A DNA stretch of 46,372 nucleotides from contig NZ_QOWC01000039.1 in the NCBI RefSeq assembly GCF_003574465.1, positions 1 to 46,372 of the forward strand, given 5' to 3'. Position 1 is the first letter of the stretch; each line of letters opens with the position of its first letter. Origin of the DNA: Methylobacterium crusticola. Lineage in GTDB: Bacteria > Pseudomonadota > Alphaproteobacteria > Rhizobiales > Beijerinckiaceae. The notes under the pieces are model-generated. The model worked only from the letters and a program-made list of their open reading frames with translations, was not told where the DNA came from and ran no database searches. Below are positions 27,883 to 39,487 of the stretch, one piece after another. The position numbers and the translations under genes are program-made.

Positions 27883-27991
27883 GGGAACGCCTCGCTGTCC
27901 GGGGTTGCTCGGCGGTCTCTCCCGCTCCGCTTATGGGTTCAAATTAGGCGGACCCCGTGAATGTGAGTTTAAACGACAGGATAAATTCTCG

Positions 27992-28011
27992 ATTTACCTC
28001 TGTCGGTAAAT
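27992..28011. promoter_or_regulatory. Candidate MarR/LdtR operator (ATTTACC dyad)
   Basis: ATTTACC-tctgtc-GGTAAAT, extendable to TC-x-dyad-x-GA on both sides, in an AT-rich stretch about 110 bases before the MarR-family start. A PmeI-like palindrome GTTTAAAC lies at 27967-27974. MarR proteins commonly bind such dyads in their own promoter region. Confidence 0.45.
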
Positions 28012-28053
28012 TGAAGATGAAGCCGGCCGGCCGGCCGCTCGGAGCACCTCCCG

Positions 28054-28518
28054 TCAGCGTACTTCCCGGGCCGCGAGCCAGGATACGGCGAAGTACAGGA
28101 CGATGATCATCCCGTCGAATGCGAGGTTCGGCAGAGTCATCGGCAGGAGTTGCGGCGTCAGCAGCGCCAGCACGACGGCCGAGGTGGCGGCGAGCAGCCA
28201 GACCACGCCGCCCCAGGCGGTGGCGAGCCAGAGGCCCACCGCCGCCAGCAGGTTGATGACCCCGAAATAGATGATCACCGCCTGGCGGCCGACCGGCGCC
28301 GCCTCGAACGGCGCCGAGCCCGGCCGGGCGCCCAGGATCTCGGCCCAGGCGCTCAGGCCCTTGACCATCCAGATCACCGCGACGACCCGCATCAGCCAGA
28401 CCAGGACCACGTCCCAGCGGGTCTCGGGTCCGGGCGCGCGGCGCTCGATGCGGTCGCCCGCGTCCTCGGCGCCAGGGGCCCGCCGCGCCGGGCCCTTGAC
28501 CTTGCTCAGGGAGCGCAT
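28054..28518 (-). CDS. Small integral membrane protein, DUF6163-like
   Basis: A 154-residue protein. After a basic N-terminal 40 residues come four predicted membrane helices: VVLVWLMRVVAVIWMVKGLS near residue 43, QAVIIYFGVINLLAAVGLWL near 82, VVWLLAATSAVVLALLTPQL, and FDGMIIVLYFAVSWL at the end. The RWDVVLVWLMRVVAVIW block matches DUF6163 proteins found beside LdtR-like regulators in this order. Its ATG overlaps the stop of the upstream hydrolase gene (TGATG), so translation is coupled. Function unknown. Confidence 0.8.
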   Translation of the reverse strand: MRSLSKVKGPARRAPGAEDAGDRIERRAPGPETRWDVVLVWLMRVVAVIWMVKGLSAWAEILGARPGSAPFEAAPVGRQAVIIYFGVINLLAAVGLWLATAWGGVVWLLAATSAVVLALLTPQLLPMTLPNLAFDGMIIVLYFAVSWLAAREVR

Positions 28519-29576
28519 CAGGCGAAGGCCGGCTCGTCGGGCAGCGGCGCGAAGTAGGCTGCCACCGCCTCCGGGGTCACGGCGCCGATGGCGGCGGGCT
28601 GCCAGCGCGGCCGCCCGTCCTTGTCGATGATCACGGCGCGCACCCCTTCGAAGAAGTCGTGGCCCTGCATGATCCGGGTGACGATGCGGTACTCGGTCAG
28701 CATCGCCTCCGGGAACGAGAGCCCTGCGCCCCGCCGCATCTGCGCGAGGGCGACCGCGAGGCTCGTCGGGGAGCGGGTGCGGAGGGTCGCGGCGGCGGCC
28801 CCGGCGAAGGCCGAGCCCTGCCCGGCGGCGGCGTCGAGCCGGGCGAGCACCTCCGCGACGCCGTCGGCCGAGAAGCAGGCGTCGACCGTCTCCCGGGCCG
28901 CGTGGACCGGGCCGGGCGGCGGCGGCGCGGCGGCGTGGCGGGCGAGGACGTCCGCGACCGGCCCGCCCGCCGCCAGCGCCTCCGTGATGGCGTCGAAATC
29001 CGCGGCCCGGGCCGCGTGGGTGGCGAGGCCGAAGGCGAGGGCGTCCCCCTGCCCGACCCGCTCGCCCGTCAGCGCCAGGTAGGTGCCGAACGCGCCGGGC
29101 AGGCGCGGCAGGGCGTAGGTCGCCCCGACGTCGGGAAAGAAGCCGATGGCGACCTCCGGCATGGCGAAGCTGTAGCGCTCCGCGGCGACCCGGTAGGCGC
29201 CGTGCAGCGAGATGCCGACGCCGCCGCCCATGACGATCCCGTCGATGAGGGAGACGTACGGCTTGCCGTAGCGGTGCACCAGGGCGTCGAGGGCGTATTC
29301 CCGGCGCCAGAACGCGTCGACCTCGGGCCAGCGCCCGGCCCGGCCGTCGTCGTGGATGCGGCGGATGTCGCCGCCGGCGCAGAACGCGCGGCCCCCCGCC
29401 CCGCGCACCACCACCCGGGTGACCGCGGGATCGTCGGCCCAGTCCGAGAGCGCGGCGTGCATCCGGTCCACCATGCCGAGGGTGAGGGCGTTCAGCGCCT
29501 TCGGCCGGTTCAGCGTGAGGAGGCCCGCCTCGCCCCGCCGCTCGCACAAGACCTCGTCCTCGCCCACGCCCGTCAT
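28518..29576 (-). CDS. 3-hydroxyisobutyryl-CoA hydrolase / enoyl-CoA hydratase family
   Basis: A 352-residue crotonase-fold enzyme of the long HIBCH type, which releases 3-hydroxyisobutyrate from its CoA ester in valine breakdown. Diagnostic parts: RPKALNALTLGMVDRM near residue 24, GRAFCAGGDIRRIHDDGR near 61, DGIVMGGGVGISLHG near 109, the catalytic Glu/Asp region AMPEVAIGFFPDVGATY near 135, and the C-terminal EYRIVTRIMQGHDFFEGVRA block. The start at 29576 follows GGAGAA. The stop overlaps the start of the downstream membrane-protein gene. Confidence 0.92.
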   Translation of the reverse strand: MTGVGEDEVLCERRGEAGLLTLNRPKALNALTLGMVDRMHAALSDWADDPAVTRVVVRGAGGRAFCAGGDIRRIHDDGRAGRWPEVDAFWRREYALDALVHRYGKPYVSLIDGIVMGGGVGISLHGAYRVAAERYSFAMPEVAIGFFPDVGATYALPRLPGAFGTYLALTGERVGQGDALAFGLATHAARAADFDAITEALAAGGPVADVLARHAAAPPPPGPVHAARETVDACFSADGVAEVLARLDAAAGQGSAFAGAAAATLRTRSPTSLAVALAQMRRGAGLSFPEAMLTEYRIVTRIMQGHDFFEGVRAVIIDKDGRPRWQPAAIGAVTPEAVAAYFAPLPDEPAFA

Positions 29577-31388
<1,812 letters not shown>

Positions 31389-31493
31389 GGCGCGGCCCGG
31401 CGCCGCGGCCTGGGCGCGGTGCCGCGAGGTTCGCCGCGACGGCCCGCGCCGGACCGCGTAGACTGGCGCAGCGGCAGGCCCGGGAGCACCCGT

Positions 31494-32735
31494 TTGAGCG
31501 AGCGCTACGCCATCACCCCGGACGACGTCGCCCGGGCGGCCGGGACCATCCGGGGCCACGTCCTGCGCACGCCGCTCGTCCCGGCGCCCCGCCTCTCGGA
31601 GCTCACCGGCGCCCGCGTGCTCGTGAAGCACGAGAACATGCAGGCCACCGGCGCCTTCAAGGAGCGCGGCGCCGTCAACCGCCTGAGCGCCCTCGATCCC
31701 GACGAGCGCCGGCGCGGCGTGGTGGCGATGTCGGCGGGCAACCACGCCCAGGCGGTGGCCTACCACGCGCGCCGCATGGGCATCCCGGCCACCATCGTGA
31801 TGCCGGCGACGACGCCGCTCGTGAAGGTGGAGAACACCCGCGCGCACGGCGCCACCGTGGTGCTCGAGGGCGAGACGCTGGTGGAGGCGGCGGCCCGGGC
31901 CCGGGCGCTCGTCGAGAGCCGGGGCCTGGTCCTGGTCCATCCCTACGACGACCCCGCCGTGATGGCGGGCCAGGGCACGATCGCCCGCGAGATGCTGGAG
32001 GATGCCCCGGACCTCGACTGCCTGGTGGTCCCGATCGGCGGCGGCGGGCTCATGGCCGGCATCGCGGTCGCGGCGAGCCACCGTCCCGACGTCGCGCTCT
32101 ACGGCGTCGAGGCGGCGCTCTACCCCTCGTTCCTCAACGCCATCGACGGCGGCGCCCGGCCCATCGGCGGCCCGACCCTCGCCGAGGGCATCGCCGTCAA
32201 GGCCGTGGGCCAGCTCACCCTGCCGATCATCCGCGACCGGGTGGCGGAGATCGTGCTGGTCGACGAGCCCCAGATCGAGCGGGCGGTCCACGACTACGCC
32301 ACCCTCCAGCGCAGCCTGGCCGAGGGCGCGGGCGCCGCCGGCCTCGCCGCCCTGCTGGCCCGGCCGGAGCTGTTCGCGCGCCGCACCGTCGGGCTCGTGC
32401 TCTGCGGCGGCAACATCGACGCCCGGCTGCTCGCCTCCGTGATGGTGCGGGAGCTCGAGCGGGAGGACCGCATCGTCTCCTTCCGGATGACGGCGAGCGA
32501 CCGGCCCGGCGTGCTCGGCCGCGTCGCCGGGCGCCTCGGCGAGCTCGGCGCCAACATCCTGGAGGTCTCCCACGGCCGCCTCCACCTCGACGTGCCGGCC
32601 AAGAGCGTGTCCATCGACGTCACCATCGAGACCCGCGGCCCCCACCACACCGGCGAGATCCTCGCGCGGCTGTCGGACGAGGGCCTGAACCCGCGCCGCA
32701 TCGGCCCCCACGGCACCGCCGTCACGGGAAGTTGA
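31494..32735 (+). CDS. ilvA: Threonine ammonia-lyase (threonine dehydratase) with C-terminal ACT domain
   Basis: PLP enzyme that converts threonine to 2-oxobutyrate for isoleucine synthesis (or catabolically). The 413-residue product starts with TTG at 31494 (LSERYAITPDDV) after GGGAG. The PLP lysine is in TGAFKERGAVNRL near residue 56, the Asn loop in SAGNHAQAVAYHARRMG near 80, and the phosphate loop in VPIGGGGLMAGIA near 181. From about 330 an ACT domain follows (SFRMTASDRPGVLGRVAGRL), indicating allosteric control. The single-ACT architecture fits the shorter biosynthetic/catabolic class common in this order. Confidence 0.94.
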   Translation: MSERYAITPDDVARAAGTIRGHVLRTPLVPAPRLSELTGARVLVKHENMQATGAFKERGAVNRLSALDPDERRRGVVAMSAGNHAQAVAYHARRMGIPATIVMPATTPLVKVENTRAHGATVVLEGETLVEAAARARALVESRGLVLVHPYDDPAVMAGQGTIAREMLEDAPDLDCLVVPIGGGGLMAGIAVAASHRPDVALYGVEAALYPSFLNAIDGGARPIGGPTLAEGIAVKAVGQLTLPIIRDRVAEIVLVDEPQIERAVHDYATLQRSLAEGAGAAGLAALLARPELFARRTVGLVLCGGNIDARLLASVMVRELEREDRIVSFRMTASDRPGVLGRVAGRLGELGANILEVSHGRLHLDVPAKSVSIDVTIETRGPHHTGEILARLSDEGLNPRRIGPHGTAVTGS

Positions 32736-32805
32736 CGGCCGCCCTTGAGCGCCGCACCGGCCGGGCCCACCTTAGGCGAGAGCCGATGCGAGGCGGAGCG
32801 GGACC

Positions 32806-33342
32806 ATGGCGAATTCGTCGCAGGGCGATTCTTGGCAGGGCAATTCTTGGCAGGGCGGCCCCGGGCCGGGCGACGGCTGGCGGCAGGATGTCCCGCCGCT
32901 GGGCTGGCAGGCGCCGCCGCCGGTGCGCGTCGAGTACGGCTCGCTGAGCCGGCGCTTCTTCGCCTACCTGCTCGACATCGTGTTCATCTTCGGCTTCACC
33001 TGCGTGCTCTGGATCGCCATCGCGCTCCTCGGCGTCGTCACGTTCGGGTTCGGGTGGGCCCTCTACGCGATCCTGCCGGCGAGCGGCATCCTGTACAGCG
33101 CCATCACGGTCGGCGGCGCCCGGCAGAGCACGCTCGGCATGCGGATGCTGGGCCTGCGGGCGGTGCGGGCGGATGGCGGCCCGGTCGACTGGATCACCGC
33201 GGCGGTCCACGCCCTCCTGTTCTACGTCGCGCTCTCGACCTTCCTGCTCTGGCTCGTCGATGTCGGCCTGGGCATCCTGCGCGCCGACCGGCGCATGGGC
33301 CACGACCTCCTGATCGGCCTCGGCGTGGTGCGGGCGGCATGA
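32806..33342 (+). CDS. RDD-family membrane protein
   Basis: A 178-residue membrane protein. The N-terminal 45 residues are polar and Gly/Gln/Trp-rich, with a short duplication (DSWQG then NSWQG) from a 15-bp DNA repeat at 32821-32859. The RDD domain follows: LSRRFFAYLLDIVFIFGFTC near residue 47 (Arg then Asp in the first helix), STLGMRMLGLRAVRADGGPV near 107 and RRMGHDLLIGL near 164, with three or four membrane helices. RDD proteins are proposed transporters or membrane adaptors with varied roles; no substrate can be inferred. Confidence 0.9.
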   Translation: MANSSQGDSWQGNSWQGGPGPGDGWRQDVPPLGWQAPPPVRVEYGSLSRRFFAYLLDIVFIFGFTCVLWIAIALLGVVTFGFGWALYAILPASGILYSAITVGGARQSTLGMRMLGLRAVRADGGPVDWITAAVHALLFYVALSTFLLWLVDVGLGILRADRRMGHDLLIGLGVVRAA

Positions 33343-33398
33343 CGCGCCGCCCGGGCGGTCGGGGGCGCCGTCAGGGATATCCCCGCGGGGATTTCACC

Positions 33399-33430
33399 CC
33401 GGCGTCAAACTCTCACGGTTGAGACGCCGG
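33399..33430. repeat. Inverted repeat upstream of bpt
   Basis: CCGGCGTC (33399-33406) and GACGCCGG (33423-33430) with a 16-base loop containing CAAACTCTCACGGTTG. It could be the terminator of the RDD gene or an operator of bpt. No T-tract follows. Confidence 0.45.
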
Positions 33431-33495
33431 GCGCAGATGCTATCTTATTCCCAAGCGGTGCCTGTGACAGCCGCGGCCTGCGAGCGATTCGAAGC

Positions 33496-34242
33496 GTGAC
33501 CAGCCACCCGCGCGACGCACCCCAGTTCTACCTCACCGCGCCCTCGGCCTGCCCCTACCTGCCGGGGCAGCAGGAGCGGAAGGTGTTCACCCACCTCGTC
33601 GGCCGCCGGGCGCGGGATCTCAACGAGATCCTGACCCAGGGCGGCTTCCGCCGTTCCCAGACCATCGCCTACCGGCCCGCCTGCGAGACCTGCCGGGCCT
33701 GCGTCTCCGTCCGCGTGGTGGTGGGCGACTTCCGGCCGAGCGACAGCCAGCGCCGGGTCCTGCGGCGCAACCGCGACCTCGTCGGCCAGCCCCAGCCGAA
33801 CCGCCCCGCCTCCGAGCAGTACGCCCTGTTCCGCCGCTACCTCGACGCCCGCCACGGCGACGGCGGCATGGTCGACATGACGGTGCTCGACTACGCCATG
33901 ATGGTCGAGGACAGCCACGTCGAGACCCACCTCGTGGTCTACCGCCGGCGCGGCCCCGACACCGCCATCAATGGCCGCGGGATCGGCGCGCCCCTGGCCG
34001 TCTGCCTCACCGACGTGCTCTCGGACGGGCTCTCGATGGTCTACTCGTTCTACGACCCCGCCGAGGCCGACCGGTCGCTGGGCACCCACATGATCCTCGA
34101 CCACATCGAGCGCGCGCGGAGCCTCGGCCTGCCCTACCTCTACCTCGGCTACTGGGTCGAGGGCTCGCGCAAGATGGACTACAAGGCGAAGTTCGCCCCC
34201 CAGGAGCGGCTGCTGCCGCAGGGCTGGGCCCGGGTGGAGTGA
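33496..34242 (+). CDS. bpt: Aspartate/glutamate leucyltransferase
   Basis: N-degron enzyme of the bacterial Bpt/Ate class: it transfers leucine from Leu-tRNA to proteins with N-terminal Asp or Glu, marking them for ClpSAP. The 248-residue product has the N-terminal block [20 protein letters not shown] with the first conserved Cys, then [14 protein letters not shown] (CxxCxxC) near residue 61, [20 protein letters not shown] near 180, and [20 protein letters not shown] near 213. GTG start at 33496. It lies alone between the RDD gene and the convergent MFS gene. Confidence 0.95.
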   Translation: MTSHPRDAPQFYLTAPSACPYLPGQQERKVFTHLVGRRARDLNEILTQGGFRRSQTIAYRPACETCRACVSVRVVVGDFRPSDSQRRVLRRNRDLVGQPQPNRPASEQYALFRRYLDARHGDGGMVDMTVLDYAMMVEDSHVETHLVVYRRRGPDTAINGRGIGAPLAVCLTDVLSDGLSMVYSFYDPAEADRSLGTHMILDHIERARSLGLPYLYLGYWVEGSRKMDYKAKFAPQERLLPQGWARVE

Positions 34243-34301
34243 GGGACCGCCCCCGGGCGGCGGCGCCCGGGACCCTCGATCCGGGGCGGCCGGGGAGGCC
34301 C

Positions 34302-35702
34302 TCAGGACCCGGTCCGGGGGCGTCCCGACACGGCCTGCCCGGCCGCGGCGGCGAGGCGCAGGTGGTTGAGGGCCGCCGCGAGCGTGAGGGCGGCGAGGGC
34401 CGCGAAGGCGAGGTGGAAATCCTCCAGCACCGGCGCGTCGGCCGTGCCGCGCGCGAGGCTGCCGGTGCGCAGCAACAGGGCGCCGAGGGCGACGCCGAGG
34501 CCGAGGCTCGCCTGGAACGCGATGCTGAACAGGGTGTTGGCCGTCGCCATGCTGCGCGCGGGCACGTCCGCGAAGGCGAGCGAGTTGAGCGCCGTGAATT
34601 GCAGCGAGCGCGAGGCGCCCGAGACCACGAGCAGCGCCACGATGGCGGGCATCGGCGTCGCCGGGCCGACCAGGGCGCAGCCGAGCATCGTGGCGGCCTG
34701 AAAGGCGCCGTTCGCCCCCAGCACCGTCCGGAAGCCGAGCCGCCGCAGGATCGGCGTGGTGAGCGGCTTGATGCCGATGTTGCCGGCAAACAGCGCCAGC
34801 ACCAGGAGACCGGCGTGGAAGGCGTCGAGGCCGAGGCCGAGCTGGAACATCAGCGGCAGCAGGAACGGCACGGCGCTGATCAGCACCCGGATCGCGGTCC
34901 CGCCCAGGAAGGCGGCCCGGAAGGTGTCGACCGCCAGGGGGGCGCGGTCCAAGATCGGCCGCGGGTGGCGGCGCAGGTGGCGGGCGAGGAGCGCCCCGCA
35001 GGCGAGCGCGACGAGGCCCGGCGGCAGCGCCTCGCGGACGCTCCGCCCGGCCTCGCCCACGAGGTCGAGGGCGTAGAGGCCGAACCCGCTGGCCGCCGCT
35101 GCCAGGAGGAAGCCGCGCCAGTCGAACGCGCCTTGCGGGCCCGCCTCCCCGGCGCCGGCGCTCGCCGGGACGAGGCGCAGCGCCAGGGCGGCGCCGGCGA
35201 GCCCGACCGGCAGGTTGACGAAGAAGATCAGGCGCCACGACAAGTGCTCGGCCATGAAGCCGCCGAGCGGCGGGCCGATCAGCGGGGCGGTGAGCGCCGG
35301 CCAGGTCAGGAGCGCGATGGCCCGCAGGAGGTCGGGCTTGGCCGTCGTGCGCAGGACGACGAGGCGGCCGACCGGGACCATCATGGCCCCGCCGACCCCC
35401 TGGAGCGCCCGCGCGGCCACGAAGGCCGGGGCTGAGCCGGCGAGCCCGCACAGCACGGAGGCGCCCGTGAACAGCAGCACCGCCCCGGTGAAGACGCGCC
35501 GCGGGCCGTAGCGCTCGGCCATCCACCCGCTCGGCAGGATGAAGATCGCGACCGTGAGCAGGTAGGCGGTGATGCCGGCGTGCAGATCGACGGCACGCGC
35601 ACCGAGGTCGGGCGCCATTGTCGGCAGGGCGGTGACGATGATGGTGGCGTCGAGGAACTCCATGAAGAAGGCCCCGGCCACCAGGAGCGCGAGCCGGCTC
35701 AT
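34302..35702 (-). CDS. MFS transporter, DHA2 (EmrB/QacA-like) family
   Basis: A 466-residue inner-membrane drug:proton antiporter with about 13-14 membrane helices. It starts MSRLALLVAGAFFMEFLDAT with the DHA2 motif-D1 residues LDATIIVTALP, then SGWMAERYGPRRVFTGA (motif A) near residue 58, ALQGVGGAMMVPVGRLVV near 98, and the motif-C-like LTWPALTAPLIGPPLGGFM near 131. Export substrate is unknown. Its ATG overlaps the stop of the upstream kinase remnant (ATGA), so it was probably translated together with the regulatory gene. No membrane-fusion partner (EmrA) is adjacent. Confidence 0.93.
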   Translation of the reverse strand: MSRLALLVAGAFFMEFLDATIIVTALPTMAPDLGARAVDLHAGITAYLLTVAIFILPSGWMAERYGPRRVFTGAVLLFTGASVLCGLAGSAPAFVAARALQGVGGAMMVPVGRLVVLRTTAKPDLLRAIALLTWPALTAPLIGPPLGGFMAEHLSWRLIFFVNLPVGLAGAALALRLVPASAGAGEAGPQGAFDWRGFLLAAAASGFGLYALDLVGEAGRSVREALPPGLVALACGALLARHLRRHPRPILDRAPLAVDTFRAAFLGGTAIRVLISAVPFLLPLMFQLGLGLDAFHAGLLVLALFAGNIGIKPLTTPILRRLGFRTVLGANGAFQAATMLGCALVGPATPMPAIVALLVVSGASRSLQFTALNSLAFADVPARSMATANTLFSIAFQASLGLGVALGALLLRTGSLARGTADAPVLEDFHLAFAALAALTLAAALNHLRLAAAAGQAVSGRPRTGS

Positions 35703-36773
35703 GCCGGATCCCGCCCCGCGCCCGCGTCCCGGCTCTCGGTCATGACGGTCCGCACCGCGAGGGCGATCTGCGCCAGGGTGGAGGGCCTCGTGATGAGGTG
35801 CGTGCCGGGGTCGAGCGTGCCGGGGTCGAGCGTGCCGGGGTCGAGCGTGCCGGGGTCGAGCACGGCGTTGCGCGCGGAGCCGGTCATGAACACTCCCTTC
35901 AGGTCAGGTCGCCGCCGGAGCGCCGCGTCGGCGAGCTTGCGGCCGCTCGCCTCCGGTCTCACCGAGTCGTTCAGCAGGAGCGCGATCTCCGGATGGGCCG
36001 AGAGCAGCGCCAGGGCCGCGGCGGCTCCGTCCGCGGCGACGACCCGGTAGCCGACCTCCTGAAGCGCCTCGCCGGTGAGCGGGCGCGCGCCCGCCTCGTC
36101 CGCGACCACCAGCACCGTCGTGCTCGTGACGGCGAGGAGCGGCACCGTCGGCTCGGGCGCGGCGCGCCGGTGCCCGGGGCCGGTCCCGTCCGGCAGGTGG
36201 AGCCTCACCGTCGTGCCGCTGGCGATCTCCGAGCAAGGCTTCGCGTGGCCGCCCGACGGTCTGATGAAGCCGTAGACCTGCGCGAGCCCCGAGCGCGGTG
36301 GCCTTGCCCTGGTCCCTGGTGGTGACGAACGGCTCGAAGGCCCGCCGCATCAGCTCCCGCGCCATGCCGGCGCCATGGTCGGTCACGGCCACCAGGACGT
36401 GTTCCCCCGCCTCCCCGTCGCGCTGGGGGCCGGCGCGAGAATCGTCGAGGACGGCGCCGGCGGTCTCGATCGTCAGCCGGCCGCCCTCCTCCGGCAGGGC
36501 GTCGCGGGCGCGGATCTGCCCGTCGTCGAGGCCGACGAGCATCGGGTTGCCCTGCCGGGCGACGAGGTGGTGCGTCTCGGAGACCTCGATCGCGTGCTCG
36601 CGCACCCCGTCGCGCGCGAGGCGGCCCCGCGCCTCGCGCCAGCGGCAGGACAGGGCCGAGGCGGTGGCGAACACCGGGACGGGCAGGACCAGGGTCGCCG
36701 CAACGACGAGGCGCAGGGCGCGCCCGGCCGAGATCTCGGCTCCGTGCCGGTCCGCGGCGAGCGGCGCATCCAT
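35699..36773 (-). pseudogene. Broken hybrid histidine kinase (sensor, HATPase fragment, receiver)
   Basis: Read from an ATG at 36773: a membrane helix (LRLVVAATLVLPVPVFATAS at about 20-40), a short periplasmic start (REHAIEVSETHHLVARQ), then an abrupt jump near residue 90 into the C-terminal half of an HATPase domain (GGRLTIETAGAVLDD, VLVAVTDHGAGM, RAFEPFVTT). The sensor remainder, HisKA dimerisation helix with its His, and the ATPase N-box are missing. After LG near 36290 the frame is lost in a run of four G residues (minus strand); the minus-1 frame continues the domain (AQVYGFIRPSGGHAK, GTTVRLHLPDG) into a receiver domain (VLVVADEAGARPLTGEALQE). The receiver's conserved Lys-Pro is Arg-Pro. 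It cannot make a working kinase. Confidence 0.88.
35801..35860. repeat. 15-bp tandem repeat, four copies, in the receiver part of the kinase pseudogene
   Basis: Exact unit CGTGCCGGGGTCGAG at 35801, 35816, 35831 and 35846. On the minus strand it encodes Leu-Asp-Pro-Gly-Thr four times, in the loop just before the usual Lys-Pro of the receiver. Related receivers normally have this segment once, so this is an in-frame expansion. Confidence 0.95.
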
Positions 36774-37019
36774 GCGCGGTGGCGGCACGATCCCGGGCTC
36801 TGTCGTTCCTGGAATACTCCAGCTTCGCCTGGTAGCAGACCGGCCGGTCTCGCGCCAGGGTCCGGGCCGCCCGCGGCGGCGGGGGGCCGGCGGGCCGCGT
36901 CCTTGCCATCGGGGCGCCCTTCCAATAGCCATCGGGCACCGCCCCGTCCCCCGGCCGTGCACCGTTCCACCCGTCTTTCCAAGCGGTTGCGCGAACGCCG
37001 GAAAGTCCAGGAGCCCCCG

Positions 37020-38330
<1,311 letters not shown>

Positions 38331-38381
38331 GCGGCGCCCCCCCGGCGCCGCGGCCGGTGTCCGCCTCGGCGGGGGCGCGTC

Positions 38382-39308
38382 CTAGAGCCGCGCGCGCGGG
38401 TCGTGGCGGGCGAGGCGCGCGAGGAGGAAGTCGACCTCCGCCCGCGCGGCCGCCGAGAGGCCCGCGGCGGGCTTGCGCTGGGCGTCCGAGGCCAGGATGC
38501 CCCGGCGCATGAGCACGTACTTGCGCACCGCGAGGCCGATCCCGGGCTGCTGCTCGTAGCGCAGCAGCGGCAGGTGGGCGTCGAAGATGTCGTGGGCCTG
38601 CTCGCGCTCGCCGGCCACCGCGAGCCGCACCACGTCGACCAGCATCTCCGGGAAGGCGTAGCCGGTGTTGGCGCCGTCGGCGCCGCGCTCGCACTCGAAG
38701 TCGAGGAAGAGGCCGCCGTTGCCGCACAGGATCGAGATCGGCCGCAGGGAGCCGTCGCGCTGGAAGCCGCGCAGGGCCGAGATCTTCTCCAGGCCCGGCC
38801 AGTCCTCGTGCTTGAGCATGACGCAGGACGGGTTGTCGGCGACGATCCGCCGGATCACGCCCGGCGTCATCACGACGCTCAGGGTCAGCGGGTAGTCCTG
38901 GATCACGAAGGGCACGTCGGGCCCGATCACCTCGGCGGCCTGGGCGTAGTACGCGACGATCTGGTCGTCCGTCCTCAGGCTGGGCGGCGGCGCGATCATC
39001 ACGGCGGCCGCGCCCGCATCCATCACCGCCCGGGTCAGCGACGCCATGGCGGCGAAGCCCGGGGCCGAGACGCCGATGATCACCGGGAGGGCCGTGCGCC
39101 GGATCACCCGGGCCGCCACCGCCACCGCCTCGGCGCCGTCGAGCTTGGGCGCCTCGCCCATGATGCCGAGCACCGTCAGGCCGGTGGCGCCGATGCTGCC
39201 GTAGAAGTCGGTCATCCGGTCGACCGAGGCCTCGTCGATGCGGCCGTCCGGGTGGAACGGGGTCGGGGCGATGGGAAAGACGCCCTTCGCGTCGCAGGTG
39301 AGCCGCAT
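38382..39308 (-). CDS. Dihydrodipicolinate synthase (DapA) family aldolase/lyase
   Basis: A 308-residue TIM-barrel class-I aldolase. Family marks are GVFPIAPTPFHPDGRIDEAS near residue 8, YGSIGATGLTVLGIMGEAPK near 39 (the TT of true DapA's GTTGE is absent), FVIQDYPLT near 134 with the catalytic Tyr, and the Schiff-base Lys in CVMLKHEDWPGL near 165. The departures from GTTGE and the lack of a lysine-pathway neighbour suggest a DapA-like enzyme acting on another 2-keto acid, not the lysine enzyme itself. The start at 39308 was chosen by family match. Confidence 0.9.
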   Translation of the reverse strand: MRLTCDAKGVFPIAPTPFHPDGRIDEASVDRMTDFYGSIGATGLTVLGIMGEAPKLDGAEAVAVAARVIRRTALPVIIGVSAPGFAAMASLTRAVMDAGAAAVMIAPPPSLRTDDQIVAYYAQAAEVIGPDVPFVIQDYPLTLSVVMTPGVIRRIVADNPSCVMLKHEDWPGLEKISALRGFQRDGSLRPISILCGNGGLFLDFECERGADGANTGYAFPEMLVDVVRLAVAGEREQAHDIFDAHLPLLRYEQQPGIGLAVRKYVLMRRGILASDAQRKPAAGLSAAARAEVDFLLARLARHDPRARL

Positions 39309-39487
39309 GGAGAGGTCCTCGAGGTGAGCGGGCGGACGATAGGGCGCGGGGCGCCGGGCGCGCAACCGCCGCGCGCGGCGTCCCGCGCACGATTCCTGCA
39401 ACCCCGCCGCGCGATCCGCCCTTGCGGGCCCGCGCCGCCTGGTGCTTGAAGGGCCGGCCCCGGCGACGCCCCGGAGAGGAACACCGC

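Noticed and set aside
33399..33430. Intrinsic terminator of the RDD gene
   Set aside because: The stem is only 8 bp with a 16-base loop and no T-tract. It is kept as an inverted repeat of unknown role.
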